Origin: Scolanthus callimorphus
Taxonomy: Eukaryota > Cnidaria > Anthozoa > Actiniaria > Edwardsiidae
DNA: 64,000 nt
Assembly (NCBI GenBank): GCA_033964015.1
Contig: JAWWUD010000109.1
Coordinates: 124,001-188,000, forward strand
Direction: 5' to 3'
Shown here: piece after piece, positions 13,401 to 25,577 of the stretch
Numbering within the stretch: position 1 is the first letter of the stretch
How the letters are laid out: each line of letters begins with the position of its first letter
Program-made: the position numbers and the translations under genes
The notes under the pieces: generated by a model
Told to the model about the DNA's origin: nothing
The model's input: the letters and a program-made list of their open reading frames with translations, nothing else
The model's database searches: none

Positions 13401-16400
13401 GTGGCATTCATGTTTTGTAATAAAAAGTATATTAACAAGTGGTGCTCCAACCCTCTAAATTTTCCTTGAGATTCAATATTTTTAAATTTAAACCATCTTG
13501 AGGGTAATCTATGAACATTTTCTGGAAGTTATTATACTTTAATTTATCTCTCATTAAGTTCCTTCAAGATAATTTCTTCTATAATTTCCAATGGAAAATA
13601 AAATGTGATGATAGTATGGGAAATAATAAAATAATTTGTCCACCCCTGTTCCCCTCCCCCTGTTCCCCTCCCCTTAGGAATTTCCAGTTCCAACTCTAGC
13701 TGTGTTGGAAGTATGGATCTCAGCATTTCTTTAGTGTCCCCCCTCAAACTGGGTAGGGTAGTGAAGGTGAGAAGGGAACTTTGTTTAGTCTCATCTGAAA
13801 GACATGAAACACAGTACAACAGTGAAAAAGTTTTGATCACAACCCAAAGAGAAAGAAAATTTCCTCTGTCGTGGCCTGACCGCTTCAAAACTTACTTTCT
13901 ACTTTTGATAGAGAGCAGGGATTGGAATCCATTAGCGCCATGTGAAAGTGCTGCAAATTGAAAAAAGTGACAAAAAATAAATATAGGCAACAATATAGGC
14001 AACAAGCATGAGAACCATACAAGTTGCACAAGGTGGTTACTAACCACACCACCTCTGATTTGTAGCTTTCAGTTAAACGTATCAGGCAAGCCAATTGCCA
14101 ACAAAGGATGTAGTTGGTTAGATCTTCAAATTACAATGGCACAACCTGCTGGCTGCCACAAGGCATCTAAGACATTTGTTAAGGAGGTCCAGCACCCTCT
14201 CCCCTCACTTATCCTACTACTTAGGAAGAAACATTGACATTTAACAATTAGAATGAGCCTCAACATTGTCTGTACTCTTATTTACCATGCTTTACATCAT
14301 CACCGTCAATTTTGACAATGATGATGAGATATAAACTGATAGATAGTCAGTTATATATCTCAGTATATATTTGCAAAACGGAACGCTTCAAAAACAGCTT
14401 CATCGTGTGGTCATGTAGAATCAATGACGAAAACAAAAGTTAGCGCGGTGTAATCATATTCAGAGTTTTCTATAGTACTGTATAATATATTTTAGGTGAA
14501 TTTTTAGGTTTTATATCATTATCATTATTTGTAGTAAATTATTATAGTTTTATATTTATATTACATAAATACACAATTCAGCTGTAATAGCTGCCAGATA
14601 TTTTACAATAAACTATCTATCTATCTATCTGTACCTCTTTCAATTTGTTTTTGTCTTTACCATGACAAAAATCTAAGATTTTGCTAAAATAAGCATGTTC
14701 AATTGCAAATCACATGTTCATTTGAACAGTTTTCTGTTGGATTAGCAGTGTGTGAAGCAGAGTTGTCTGGCACTGTTACACAGACCCCACAAATCAGCCA
14801 ATCATGTTCAAGAATACCACCTGTATGATACAAGTTCTACACCTACTTTTTGTTAGAAAATTGTTAAAGAAAGACCAAAATTTAACAGAAAATTCTACCT
14901 TGAGTGGAAAAACTAAGCAAAAAATGTGCTGCTTGCACCACTGTGAAAATGCAAAAAAGCTGCCCTGGTTGTTTTGTGTAAGAGCTCATGGCAGCCATCT
15001 TGAATATATAAACTCACTAGTACCCACTCCCCCTATATTTGCCCTCATCCAAGTTGGCAGCTGTGTTATCCTTGTGTGTTCCAGGAATTGACAAGAATCA
15101 AGTTTTCCATCATTTTCTGTCCCATTTTCTGTGACTTATTACAAGCAATCACACTTTATGGAAGTAACATCCAGGCCCTACTGAGGCAGAGTAAGTAAAA
15201 TACTATTTGTGAACAAAAAAAGGTTCCTTTTTTTCTGTGACTAACGGTTAAGGCTGGCTTAAATTTCATTTTAAATTTGGTTCTGGTTCTTTCAGTAAAA
15301 AAAAAAATGGAAATTTTTACCGAGGTAAGTGCCTCACTCACCTCATGCTGACTATGGGTCTGACAACTATGTTGCAATACCTGTGTGCAGAACTTTGTAT
15401 TTTATATGTTTTAAACAAATTCAGAAAAAGTGAACTCTAAAAGTCACAATTTCTGCACAGCGCCCATTTTGTATAATATTTTCTTGCATTATTGTGCAAA
15501 AAATTTTGCACTATTTTCTGTGTTTTTTTTAGCCTGCCCGCAGGCTCTCCTTGTTTCTGTTGAAGTTTTCGTTTTTTATTGGGCGTGCGGCGGACTACAC
15601 GCGGCAGGAATGGCAGAGCGTGCGCACGTTGTTTTGAGGCTAGTTTTTTGGTAGAAGCTTTTTGAGAGCTTTCGTGTACATGAGAGCCTGCCAGGAAGGC
15701 TGGTGTTTTTGACTGGACGCCCCCTTACACACCCCCAAAATAGCACGCGTGATCGAGTTGTCAATTACTTGTCAGCTGCCAAAATACAGCCAATAAGAGC
15801 GGCCGTACCTTCACTTGAATCATTGCAGTGTTTTGGTTTTTCGTGCCTGAATTTATTCAACAATTTCAACATTGGCAAATACAAGAATCGATTTTATTCA
15901 ATTCTTTCCATTGTAAAGCAGATAAAATGGTTGAAAACATACACCTACAGTTATTTGTTACTGGATGAAAGACCTGAGAAGCAAACGTTTTGAAAGACGG
16001 AACTGAAGCTTATGACTTGTAACTTACTTATTACTCTGTGATTGTTGGATTGTTTTGTGTCAAAATGAAAATCACAAAATCTTATCTACCACCACTGTCA
16101 CAAACCATTTCCCAAAAACTTTTTTCTTAAATGAAGGTGTCAAACTTCTGTCCAGCTTGTACTTAAACATCTGATTTTGAAAGGCTTCAGACAGTGGTCA
16201 AGCACAGAGCAGTTCGACGTAGTTCAGAAAAAAAATCACTCGAAAACAAAAACAAACTTGACAAAATTTTGTGAATAAAATCCAAATCAATTAGATACGA
16301 CTCGGAAACGCCGAAAAAGAAGAAACTAAAAACGTCCATATCAGCCTGGGATATTAAAGATATTAAAAGAAATCACATGCTTACCACTGTAAGTGTAAGT

Positions 16401-19400
16401 TCTGACAGTTCTTTTTTTCTGGCATCTTGTAAAGTTTTCACAAACTTGCATCTCGCATAACTTACTTGCTCGGGTTCTTTTAAGCGAACTTCTGATCTGA
16501 TTATCCGTGAATCAACGTAAAAATCATTTCATCCACAAAGTCCTGGTACTTTCTCTGTAAATCCTCATTTTGCTAATCCATTCCTAGCTACCAAACACAA
16601 TTATGCATGTCTATCTTCATGAACCCTGCAACTGGCGACGACAAGAAGTTAACGAGGGCCGTGATTCTTTTCTGCTTTTCTCAGAAGTTATTTTGAAGTT
16701 GTTCAAGTTATTTTCCCTTGGCATTTTGTTCTTGGTAATCTGAACGTTGTTTATCTGTTTACCGAATTTGAACATGAGAGACCATACTAGGAGACAACTT
16801 TTTCACCGGTTTTTCACGTCTGAAACTTTTGATCTCAACCTGAGTTTTAAATGAGGCCCCAAAAGCGAATGATTGTGACGTCATATGAAACCGCTAAAAT
16901 TTTGCCGCCACGTTTCCTCTAAAACAGGGGTCTTGCTGACAGGCTCTACATTCAGAGTACACAGGATACCCACAAAAACGAGAGTGTGTATTGAAATCCC
17001 ATACGAACGTGCGCGTGCGAGCTTCAATTCCCGGCGTGCTCTGACACCAGAAAAGAGCCTGTGGAGAGGCTATTTTAATTTTATTATTTCCTGCACTTTA
17101 CCCTGAATAGATGAGATAAACCATTAAGCTTAATTTTATGCCTAGAATGACAATAATATTGGCACTTCAAGTCTAGAAAGTGTTGTCTTACCTTAACACT
17201 AGCCTCATAGTTATTTTGGGCCTTGAACATAATACCCAGTCGTAGATGGACTTCATTTGAGCAGCTAAACCCAGGATCAAGGTACAGAACTTGCTGGAAT
17301 ACCTTGATGGCCCTAAATATTTAGAAACAGCAATTACATACAGTGGAGTAAAACAAGTCAGAATATTGCAACAAATTGAAGGTGAAAACTTTACAGTTTC
17401 AGCTTAGGATTGTTTTTCTATGATTGAACAAAGGTAGATAAGACTGTTACTGTTCAATAAGATTTTATGTGTTGCACAAAATTAAATTCAGAAAATTATT
17501 AACATACCACGGATATGAGGAGAAATTGAAGTAAACTATACCAAGGCCATAAAGAAACGGTGCATCCTGAAAGGTAAAAACAACAACAGCAATGTCAGTT
17601 TCATGTTTTGTTAGAATAATTTCCATGTGAGAACAAATACCTGATCATTAGTTTTTAGTAACTTTACTAAATTAGGAAATTCAAGGTAAGTGGGATTGAC
17701 GGCCGACAATTTAAAACTATTCCTTTAAATTGGCTTTGATGGAAGAATACACTAATTATTATTCACAGTCCAGGGTGAGAATGATGTCTTTGACAGAAAA
17801 AAAGCCAGGTTTCTGAAAGGAGTGTCTGTAGTCTCTTTTTTCAACATTTTATACCCTGTGGTGTGTCTCTCCCTCTCCTGAGAAACTCAACACTTGTAAA
17901 CAAATCAAAGCCCGGCGCGGGCAAAAAACATTTCCCTGGATTTACGGACGTTTGCCGAAGGAGGGGCTGCAAGCAGTCTATTCCACACATGACATCCACC
18001 TCCCTTTTGCTTCACAAGTCAAAGTAATACTGAAAAGTAAGACCTATATGTGCTTCTAGTTCTTTGTTAGCAGTACTAATGTAATTATATAGTATTTTTA
18101 CTAAACTTCCTATTCTTCTACAATGTCATACCGACATTCTCATATGAATTGGTTTCTGTGAATCTGAAGCGATGAAACTACAAAATCACACATAGAAAAA
18201 GTATGAAAGGAAAATATATTTTGCCGTACAAACATTGTACATGTGTACATTTCTCTGTTGGTGATGCTGAACATCAGAAATTGTCGAGCATAGAAAACTA
18301 TGGCAACAATTTCTATGGCTTTTCTAATGCTGTGTGAGTGTTATGTCCTTTTTATGTTTGTGTGTAAACAATTAATGACTGAGAAGGCAGGGAATTATTT
18401 TTAACAAGAAAAAGCAATGAGCTTATAAAGGATCACTGTTTTCAGTAAAAATGTCATATTTGTACCATCATCTAACAAGCTTCAACATTTCTAATTAATA
18501 TGACAAGTTTAATATAAAAGACTGATTAATTTTTCATCTTGTGTGTGCAATTTGTCTGAGATTCTAAATGTAGAGAGTAAGCAAAAGGGGGAGGGGGAGT
18601 AATTAGAAGCTTTCCCCCCCTATTACAGCAGAGGGCTTTCCCCTAAGCAATGAGGACAGGTTTAGAACATGAAACACAGGACATGTCTTCTGTCAAATTC
18701 AGCAGAAAATCTTATTAACTAAAAGACATAAATAAGCAGAAATTCTTATAAATAATTAATGCAGATGCCATGTTCTTTGTCTAGTTTTTAATTGACAAAG
18801 TCAAAGCTAAGCTTTGTGTCCAAAGTTTCCAGGGTTTTAGAACTAAGTTACCTGTAATATCAAAATAAATTAATAATTGTGACCTTGTGAAGTCCTTAAC
18901 TTGTAAAAATAGACACAAAACCTATGTTTCAGAGGGTTTTATTTGACAATTTATAGGGGCCACATTATCAAGTGTGTGTATTTATAGATTTTCTTAGTAT
19001 GTCTTACATTAAATAACCTTAAAACTCAGTAATCTGGCATGATCAAAACTTGGTTTTCTAAATCCAGTGACCTCCAGCTTAATCTTCACGGAAAAGGCAC
19101 TGTTATAGAGAATTTAACTTCAATAAATTCCTAGAATATAATGCCTGAGTAACTGCAAACCAGACCGTAAAGTAATAAACATTGAACCTTGTTAGTGTTT
19201 TGGCATAGAAACACTTGATTATTCCTGAGTTATTAGGTCGAATTTAGGGTAAATTTAATCACGGCACTGCTTACAATCATTGAAAACGCCTTTACCTTCC
19301 AGAAGTCGACTTGTGGGATGTTGTAGAACTTCTGATAGGCTGACAAAGCTACAAGATCGCAGAAAAAAACATTGAGAAAAATTACATTTCGGATGTTGCA

Positions 19401-20139
19401 AAGTGTCACGATAACAGATTACAAGTCTCGAATCGGATTCCTTCAACATGTTGGAGCTGTGTTTAAAAACATGATTTGAAGAAGAGAATTCCTTAGCAAG
19501 TAGTATATAGATATTTCAGGAAGGTTGAAGAGGGAGAAGTTTTGTTTCTAAAGGAACAAATTTCTGGATAAATCCCAACCTTTTGGAAAGTCTTCAGTCA
19601 GCAAATGAAAGTGGCCGAGTTTGCTGTAGACCGCGGGATGGACTGACTTTCCCTGCGACTGGAGTTCTCTCTCGAAGCAAGCCACTCCCTGAAAAATCGA
19701 AAAAGTACAGGATTCTCAGCTAAAATCTGTGATGGGAACCAATTCAAATCTGTGGCGGTAATGAATCCGCGGCAATTTATGCCAAATACAATTACAAACT
19801 CAGGCGTAATGTCATGCAGTCTAACACTCGCACGCGAGTAGCGGTCAAAGTTTGAGGGAGTTTTTGTTACAAGATTTACAAGTTTTCTATTCCAAATAAT
19901 AACGTACCTTCAATAACAAAGATCTGTGGGTTAGATTAGGTAGAGAGGGATCTCCAATGGGGTCTTCTTGCCGCAGAAAGCCATAGAGACGGCTGGAAAA
20001 TACAAAGAAACCCGGTAAGCTTCGGACACATCACCAAAATCTTGCCGAGAGATTGCTTGAAAGAACGGCGTTTTTACCTATCGTAGTTTGCAAGAAGCTC
20101 CTTTTCCCGATCGCTTAGGACCTCCACTTGAGAAACCAT
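1601..20139 (-). CDS. KDM6A: KDM6/UTX histone H3K27 demethylase, 29 exons, 3' end outside window
   Basis: Family role: a nuclear Fe(II)/2-oxoglutarate dioxygenase that removes methyl groups from H3K27, usually within COMPASS-like (MLL3/4) complexes. Exons in order: 20078-20139, 19908-19992, 19580-19688, 19296-19348, 17508-17566, 17192-17312, 13896-13950, 13219-13347, 12766-12892, 12314-12412, 11636-11767, 10809-10846, 10316-10400, 10033-10111, 8436-9521, 7296-7401, 6930-7000, 6616-6686, 6397-6460, 5212-5285, 4849-4923, 4481-4529, 4183-4282, 3850-3964, 3661-3683, 2861-2982, 2165-2207, 1827-1877, 1601-1691. All have GT-AG borders and matching phases, giving 3,374 nt (1,124 codons plus 2 nt). 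The start is the ATG at 20139 ([16 protein letters not shown]), the only ATG just ahead of the conserved SRLYGF segment. TPRs make it UTX-like rather than JMJD3-like. The zinc-binding C-terminus must lie before base 1. Exon edges are inferred by eye. Confidence 0.95.
1937..2093. mobile_element. hAT-like MITE in KDM6 intron
   Basis: Terminal inverted repeat CAGCGGCGTAGCCA at the left and TGGCTACGCCCCTG at the right, flanked by a direct CATGG on both sides (1932-1936 and 2094-2098). A poly-G run of about 16 bases lies inside. There is no coding capacity. hAT assignment rests only on the CAGGGG-type end. Confidence 0.6.
2403..2570. repeat. Inverted-repeat element in KDM6 intron
   Basis: TTTAAGTGCCACTAAAGGCA near 2404 is matched in reverse complement near 2549-2569. 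The middle is AT-rich and non-coding. It is probably a MITE; no clear target duplication was seen. Confidence 0.6.
2581..2858. repeat. Tandem duplication of about 138 bp touching a splice donor
   Basis: 2581-2718 and 2719-2858 are diverged direct copies (GTTTTGTTTCCAAACAAGAG ... GGGCATAA-ACCACCATAACTT). The right copy ends at the splice donor of the KDM6 exon 2861-2982 (CTG followed by GTAAGT on the minus strand). The left copy carries an altered, non-functional version of the same spot. Confidence 0.85.
3417..3638. mobile_element. MITE, GAGCC(TG)TGTCAGCCGCC family, copy A
   Basis: Starts TTAAGAGCCGCCATTTTGAC and ends in the inverted form GCTGTCACGGGCTCTT. Related copies lie at 50216-50351, 56276-56505 and 63281-63527. 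The left end has lost a few bases compared with the others. It sits in the KDM6 intron between the 3850-3964 and 3661-3683 exons. Confidence 0.75.
5443..5495. repeat. GGGATCC minisatellite, short block
   Basis: Two to three copies of a unit of about 20 bp, GGGATCCGGGATCCAGAGGT, in the KDM6 intron between exons 6397-6460 and 5212-5285. The same unit is longer at 6172-6310. Confidence 0.7.
6172..6310. repeat. GGGATCC minisatellite, long block
   Basis: About seven imperfect copies of a 19-21-bp unit based on GGGATCCGGGATCCAGAG, in the same KDM6 intron as the block at 5443-5495. Confidence 0.8.
7807..7960. mobile_element. Tc1/mariner-like MITE, CAGTAAAAACCCGCAT family
   Basis: Left end CAGTAAAAACCCGCATATAA, right end is its near-perfect inverse, flanked by TA on both sides. 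At 154 bp it is the shortest of three clear members in the window (others at 31754-32170 and 35801-36246). It lies in a KDM6 intron. Confidence 0.8.
8436..9521 (-). CDS. KDM6A: UTX central low-complexity linker (exon 15)
   Basis: Single 1,086-nt exon (362 codons) of the KDM6 gene, by far its largest. It follows exons 10809-10846, 10316-10400 and 10033-10111, the last giving the family motif [14 protein letters not shown]. The exon starts [17 protein letters not shown] and is rich in Ser, Thr, Pro, Gln and Asn, so it is predicted disordered. Its end, [20 protein letters not shown], matches the conserved PPLPKDKLNPPTPSI box of vertebrate UTX and fixes the 3' border at a GTGAGT donor. The vertebrate linker is longer, so the cnidarian one is compact. 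Confidence 0.95.
11636..20139 (-). CDS. KDM6A: UTX N-terminal TPR block (exons 1-11)
   Basis: Part of the KDM6 gene. These exons encode TPR helices that in UTX proteins bind partner proteins. Recognisable pieces in order are [120 protein letters not shown] and [16 protein letters not shown]. Each lines up with the corresponding segment of vertebrate UTX, including the highly conserved [14 protein letters not shown] stretch. Exons are 53-132 nt. The two longest introns are 13951-17191 and 17567-19295. No frameshift or stop was met in any of the eleven exons. Confidence 0.93.
13951..17191. other. KDM6 intron 6, 3.2 kb, no gene seen
   Basis: AT-rich intron. It contains a short (TATC)n run near 14613-14632, and a segment near 15532-15700 whose ends (GCCTGCCCGCAGGC, AGCCTGCCAGGAAGGCT) suggest an eroded inverted-repeat element. 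I found no exon matching UTX and no other convincing coding region on either strand. Confidence 0.6.
17567..19295. other. KDM6 intron 4, 1.7 kb, no gene seen
   Basis: AT-rich, without long open frames or obvious inverted repeats. The flanking exons join in phase 0 (QVDFWK to DAPFLYG), so no exon is missing here. Confidence 0.6.
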
Positions 20140-20760
20140 TGAGCATATTAAATTCCAGGGCTCCTAATGCCAACTTTGTGTCCTTTGGAGTCCAGCGAAA
20201 TGTCTGTGACTAGAGTTTCAAGCAAACAGCAAAAACAAAAGACCAGCTCAAAACCTCATCCAAGCCCGAACGCCAACCGACTTTTCGGGGATAACTACAC
20301 GTCTCTACAGACTCCTAAAACCATTTTGAACACCTCTGCACTTTAGTATAGATTTTAAAAATCCTCCATGAGTAAACTTAGGAGTTTCGGAGGCAAAATT
20401 CATTGAAATTCAGAGTAGTTTTCGCATCAGTCCGGAGGGTAAAGACACACGCTTCCCAACTCAAACACACAAGCCAAATCATTAACCAATCACAAGCCTG
20501 TATTCAGGTCACGTGAGATTCCAATACTCCGGCTGTGATTATGTAAATGGTGAGTCTGCAGTATTCCGTGACCATCGGTCGAGCCTTCCGAAAAACTTAT
20601 TGTACTTACGCAAACTGGTTTATGAAATTTGTTAGCGCTCTTCGCAAATCTACTTTCAGTCACGGAACATTTCGTGTCCCTGATTTCGATCGAAATTTGG
20701 CAATAGTTTGACAAAAACTTCCGTGTTTTGACGGCCATACATTTGGCGGGAAATCAGCGG
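20140..20760 (-). promoter_or_regulatory. KDM6 5' flank, probable promoter region
   Basis: Region directly upstream of the KDM6 start codon. It has higher GC than the introns and several CG steps. No TATA box at a convincing distance and no divergent gene were found. Assigned by position only. Confidence 0.4.
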
Positions 20761-22885
20761 TTTTCTCCTTGTAGTAACCTTTGACTTGAAAACAAAACAC
20801 TTTTGTTTATAGAGTGACAAACTAAAGCAATCACAAATATACTACATTTTTGCGAAAAAGACGATACGAGAGTGATGCTAAGTTGAAGCAAAAAAAACAT
20901 TTTTCAAGTATTATCCCTTTTTTCATCCAAAGTTTTACACATACAGTCAGTCTGTTGCTTCGCGTTTTTCACAGATAAATAAATTGAGCAAAATTAATAA
21001 GTCAGTTACAGTTCAACTTACCTTACATATTGCACTGTGTACTTTCTTAGGTCAACTAGCCCTTTAGTGTTGTTCCTTTTGGTTTTTCTTCTTCTTTCCG
21101 TCGCCAGAGCCAAAGCGTGCCGCTTTTATCGCCGCGGACCGCCGCGTTCCGTTACAAATCTCTCACTTTTACACGTAATGCGCGTATACGTGATCCGGCT
21201 CACCTTGACCGATGGAAAAAACATCGCCACGAAAATGACAATTAATCAAATAAATCGCGAGGGAAGGAAATGTAATTTCGAGGAGCCGCGAAGAAGCCAC
21301 AGAGACAACCTGGAAAGGAGTGAGGGAAATATTCCAACTGAACTTTATTTTCTTGTTGATTTTTGTGTTTATAAATCTTTGACTTATGGGCAATCGTTTT
21401 TCTTTCAGAAAATAACAAACAAACAACAAAAAAATAAAAATAACAAAAAAAGAACGAACGAATGAATGAATAGAAAAATGTATAATAAAAGAACAGGACA
21501 CGATTTGTACTTTGACTTGTTTTTTTTTTTTTACTCGATACAAATGCACCGCGAATAGATAAATACAGGGGCGGGCAGATCCAGAGATTTTTGGAAAGCG
21601 GGGTGCTTTCTGTTGAAGAGCCAGATTTGTCAGTAGGGCTACCTTAGTCTTTAGAACTTCATTTTGCCATTTTTGTATTGCATCCTGGATCCGCCACTGA
21701 ACTAGATAAAGAAATGAAGAAATAACTAATTAAGTTTATACCGGCTTGGAGTCGGGTCCGATCGTGGGCGCCATCTTGGATTTATATGAACGAAAAAAAC
21801 AAATGTCCAATCAACATCTACTCTGATTTACTATTAGTAGCCTGAATTTCAGCCTCACCTTGTCTCCCTTCATGCGCGGGAGAAGTTTCAGCCTCTGGAG
21901 AATTCGTCGCGAACCATCTCGTTTTCCCGAGTCTTTCCCGAAACCTTTCCGAATCCCTTCCGAAAACGTCCGAACTCTCCCTAAATCTTTGCCGAAGGCG
22001 CAGACTATATGAGTCATAGAATATATTGAAAGATCCGATAGATTTGACGCTACTGGATGTGGAGAGCTGGCAGATAAACCAGGCCATATTTCAGGATCGA
22101 TCATTGGAGAACGAGAACAAGCGGACAACACAAAAATGAATTCCGGGGTGGGTAAAGATAACGTCCAGGGTGGTCATTTCACTGGAATTCCAGGGAGGGT
22201 AGGGACATCCAACACCTGGGTCCTCAAGGGGGGGGGGGGGGGTGGAGGGCGCCATTAGTTTGCGACTGCCCATTCTCATGTAACTTAAACAGTGTGGCTA
22301 CACAGCCATCCTAACTTAAACAGTGTGGCTACACAGTCATCCCCTCGCCCCCACTGGCCCCCACTGGATATCCATCCAGTGGGGGCAAGAGGATGACCCG
22401 GCCTCCCAAAGTGTTCCGCTCTAGCTCGCAAAAAGGGACCCTGTTTATGACAGAAAAAACGCAAATTTTCGTACCCTGACAAATGCACGAAATATCGGAA
22501 TGAATGTCTTTGCCGTGACATGAAAAAACATTTGAAAAATCGATACCCTTATTTTGACCACAGACTATAAACCTTACCCTGTTCAGCGGTTGATCCCCGT
22601 ATAGTCAACATATGGGAGTCCCCCCTCCCCTTCCCCTCCTCGGGTCTACCTGAGCATACAAACCTTTGAGAAATAAGAATACTCTCCAACAACTTGGATT
22701 TGCTAAACTCCAAAGGTTACCAAAAACAATATTGTTATCATCATAACATTCAAGAATTCATCTATCCTGGAGAGCCAGCACTTTCGAATACAGTACATGA
22801 TTCAAGTATATTTAATTAATTATTGAAATATTTCATTATCGAGTTTTTAAGTCTTAAATGAAATAATTCAAGGCTCAAATGCTTG
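20761..22885. other. Intergenic region without a recognised gene
   Basis: Holds open frames of up to 142 codons (21037-21465) that lack domain similarity and splice context, one hAT-like MITE (21566-21699), a poly-G tract near 22232, and a 32-bp direct duplication at about 22284-22345 (AACTTAAACAGTGTGGCTAC repeated). Confidence 0.5.
21566..21699. mobile_element. hAT-like MITE
   Basis: CAGGGGCGGGCAGATCCAG at the left and TGGATCCGCCACTG at the right form imperfect inverted ends. 134 bp, no coding capacity. Confidence 0.55.
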
Positions 22886-23192
22886 TTTCTCACGATATTC
22901 TAACGTGTCTTAAATCTATGCAAAATGAAATCAGTTGTTTCTCAGTTGACACGTTAAACCTTTTAGTTGGAAAGTATATGCAGTGAGTCTCCTGGCATTT
23001 CTCGCAGTTTTTAGAGTGACAATAAACATGTTTTTCTTGAGTGTAGGTTTTGGTCGAGGGTCGAGTGTCGAGGGTAAGACGTCGAGGGTCGAGGGTAAAA
23101 TGTCGAGGGTCGAGGGTAAAATGTCGAGGGTCGAGGGTAAAATGTCGAGGGTCCATTTTTTTTCTTTTTCTCAGGGTCTATTTCTTTTTTAG

Positions 23193-24306
23193 AGTGTAGG
23201 TTTTGGTCGAGGGTCGAGTGTCGAGGGTAAGACGTCGAGGGTCGAGGGTAAAATGTCGAGGGTCGAGGGTAAAATGTCGAGGGTCCAATTTTTTTCTGCA
23301 AATACTAATGAAATAATTTTTTCCCGTGATTCATGTTGAAATATTTTTAAAGAATGCAAATTTTTGGTTTTCCTGACTGATACGTGGATAGACTCCGACA
23401 CAGTTGTGCTGAGAATTTTCCCACCTTTTTCGACCTTCGCATGGAGGGATAAGACAAAAGGTTTTCCGAAAACTCCAGGCGTAAATTTCGGGCAATCTTT
23501 TTCAAAGTCAAATTCCCTAAAACTCCGCGTGGCAGATTTGTTGTGCTTTTTCCCCAGGCGTTCTCAGGAAGGTTTCCTCGACAGAGCGTACCGAGCGTGT
23601 AAGCTCGCGGATGTTGCTCAAACAGGAGAACACAAATGAGAACAACAATAAAATCTTTTGGTCTGAGATAATATCAAACCAAAGGAAGTCCACTCTACGT
23701 TAATCGAACTGGTGTTTTTCGAAGATTTTGAACACGGCGTTCTTCAACTGGCAATGAACTGGAGTGTTGGTAGTCCCATTGCGATATGCTGCCAGCGCAG
23801 AAAAAGCAATCGCCGACGTGATTTTACCCAGCACTTACTAGTCTTGCTTCCATGCTACTCATTATACTACAGCTAACTTTAGGAGACTCAGGGATAGGTA
23901 GCACAATAAAACGAGGCGAAATGAAGTCATTTGCGATCTTTCACGAAGGACTCTAGTGAAGTGAGCGCTAGAAATAGGCTGTGAAAATACCGCGGAAATC
24001 TTGGTTTTCCCGAAGAAAGATTGAATAAAAGCAAAACATTAATATCTTTTCTTGCCCAAAATACTCAGACTCGGCAAGTTTGCTTCGAATTTTGCTGTTT
24101 AACTTTAGAGATTTCCACGGTTAAACAGAAGATTTTGCTTCCCTCTTCACGTGCAGTCTAATTAGCGAAGCAAAAGGTTTGATTGACACATGTCTGCGAT
24201 AAGAAAACTTGTAGCGGCAAGTCTGAAGAAGCATCTGCAAGGACGCTTTTACCAACATGCGGGCATGTGAGCGAATAAAGCGGGGAAAACCGAGAATTTG
24301 CATTTA
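23193..24306 (+). repeat. Left arm of the foldback structure
   Basis: Matches the reverse complement of 24466-25577 across its length, for example AACACGGCGTTCTTCAACTG near 23731 against CAGTTGAAGAACGCCGTGTT near 25031. Open frames in it are short and interrupted in the partner arm. Confidence 0.85.
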
Positions 24307-24465
24307 AAAAAAGAATTAGACCCTGAGAAAAAGAAAAAAAAATGGACCCTCGACATTTTACCCTCGACCCTCGACAATTTACCCTCGACCCTCGACATTT
24401 TACCCTCGACCCTCGACGTCTTACCCTCGACACTCGACCCTCGACCAAAACCTACACTCTCTTTT

Positions 24466-25577
24466 TTAAATGCAAATTCTCGGTTTTCCCCGCTTTATTC
24501 GCTCACATGCCCGTTGGTAAAAGCGTCCTTGCAGATGCTTCTTCAGACTTGCCGCTACATGTTTTCTTATCGTAGACATTTTGTCAATCAAACGTTTTGC
24601 TTCGCTAATTAGACTGCACGCGAAGGGAAGCAAAATCGTGGAAATCTCTAAAGTTAAACAGCAAAATTCGAAGCAAACTTGCCGAGTCTGAGTATTTTGG
24701 GCAAGAAAAGATATTAATGTTTTGCTTTTATTCAATCTTTCTTCGGGAAAGCCAATATTTCCGCGGCATTTTCACAACCTATTTCTAGCGCTCACTTCAC
24801 TAGAGTCGAGTCCTTCGTGAAAGATCGCAAATGATATTCGACCTAACTTCATTTCGCCTCGTTTTATTGCGCTACCTATCCCTGAGTCTCCTAAAGTTAG
24901 CTGTAGTATAATGAGTAGTAGCATGGAAGCAAAACTAGTAAGTGCTGGGTATAAAATCACGTCGGCGATTGCTTTTTATGCGCTGGCAGCATATCGCAAT
25001 GGGACTACCTACAACACTCCAGTTCATTGCCAGTTGAAGAACGCCGTGTTCAAAATCTTCGAAAAACACCAGTTCGATGAACGTAGAGTGGACTTCCTTT
25101 GGTTTGATATTATCTCAGACCAAAATATTTTATTGTTGTTCTCATTTTTTGTTTGAGCAAGATCCGCGAGCTTACATGCTCGGTACGAGGAAACCTTTCT
25201 GAGAGCTCCTGGGGAAAAAGCACAACAAATCTGCCACGCACAGTTTTAGGGAATTTGATTTTGAAAACGATTGCCCGAAATTTACGGCTGGAGTTTTCGC
25301 AAAACCTTTTGTTTTATCCCGCTCCGCGAAGGTCGAAAAAGGTGGGAAAATTCTCAGCACAACTGTGTCGGAGTCTATCCACGTATCAGTCAGGAAAACC
25401 AATTAAAATTTGCATTCTTTAAAAAATATTTCAACATGTATCACGGGAAAAAATTATTTCATTTATTTGCAGAAAAAAAATTGGACCCTCGACATTTTAC
25501 CCTCGACCCTCGACATTTTACCCTCGACCCTCGACGTCTTACCCTCGACACTCGACCCTCGACCAAAACCTACACTC
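24466..25577 (-). repeat. Right arm of the foldback structure
   Basis: Inverted partner of 23193-24306. Small indels and substitutions differ between the arms, so they are not a perfect assembly mirror. Confidence 0.85.

Larger units (their letters stand above)
23028..25577. mobile_element. Foldback-type structure with G-rich minisatellite modules
   Basis: Two inverted arms of about 1.1 kb (23193-24306 and 24466-25577) surround a spacer of about 160 bp. Four modules share one layout: GAGTGTAGGTTTTGG, then 21-bp repeats (TCGAGGGTCGAGGGTAAAATG), then a poly-T tract. They lie at about 23028-23185 and 23193-23290 in one orientation and 24313-24463 and 25478-25577 in the other. Arm identity by eye is about 90 percent. 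No transposase frame is present. It recalls foldback transposons, whose long inverted repeats also carry tandem repeats. Confidence 0.75.

Noticed and set aside
21037..21465. Possible secreted 142-codon protein with a hydrophobic start
   Set aside because: No domain, a Lys/Asn low-complexity end and no splice or promoter context; more likely chance.
23028..23290. Interstitial telomere repeat
   Set aside because: The GGGTAAAA and GGGTCGA words differ from the TTAGGG unit of cnidarian telomeres and are arranged in a 21-bp unit.
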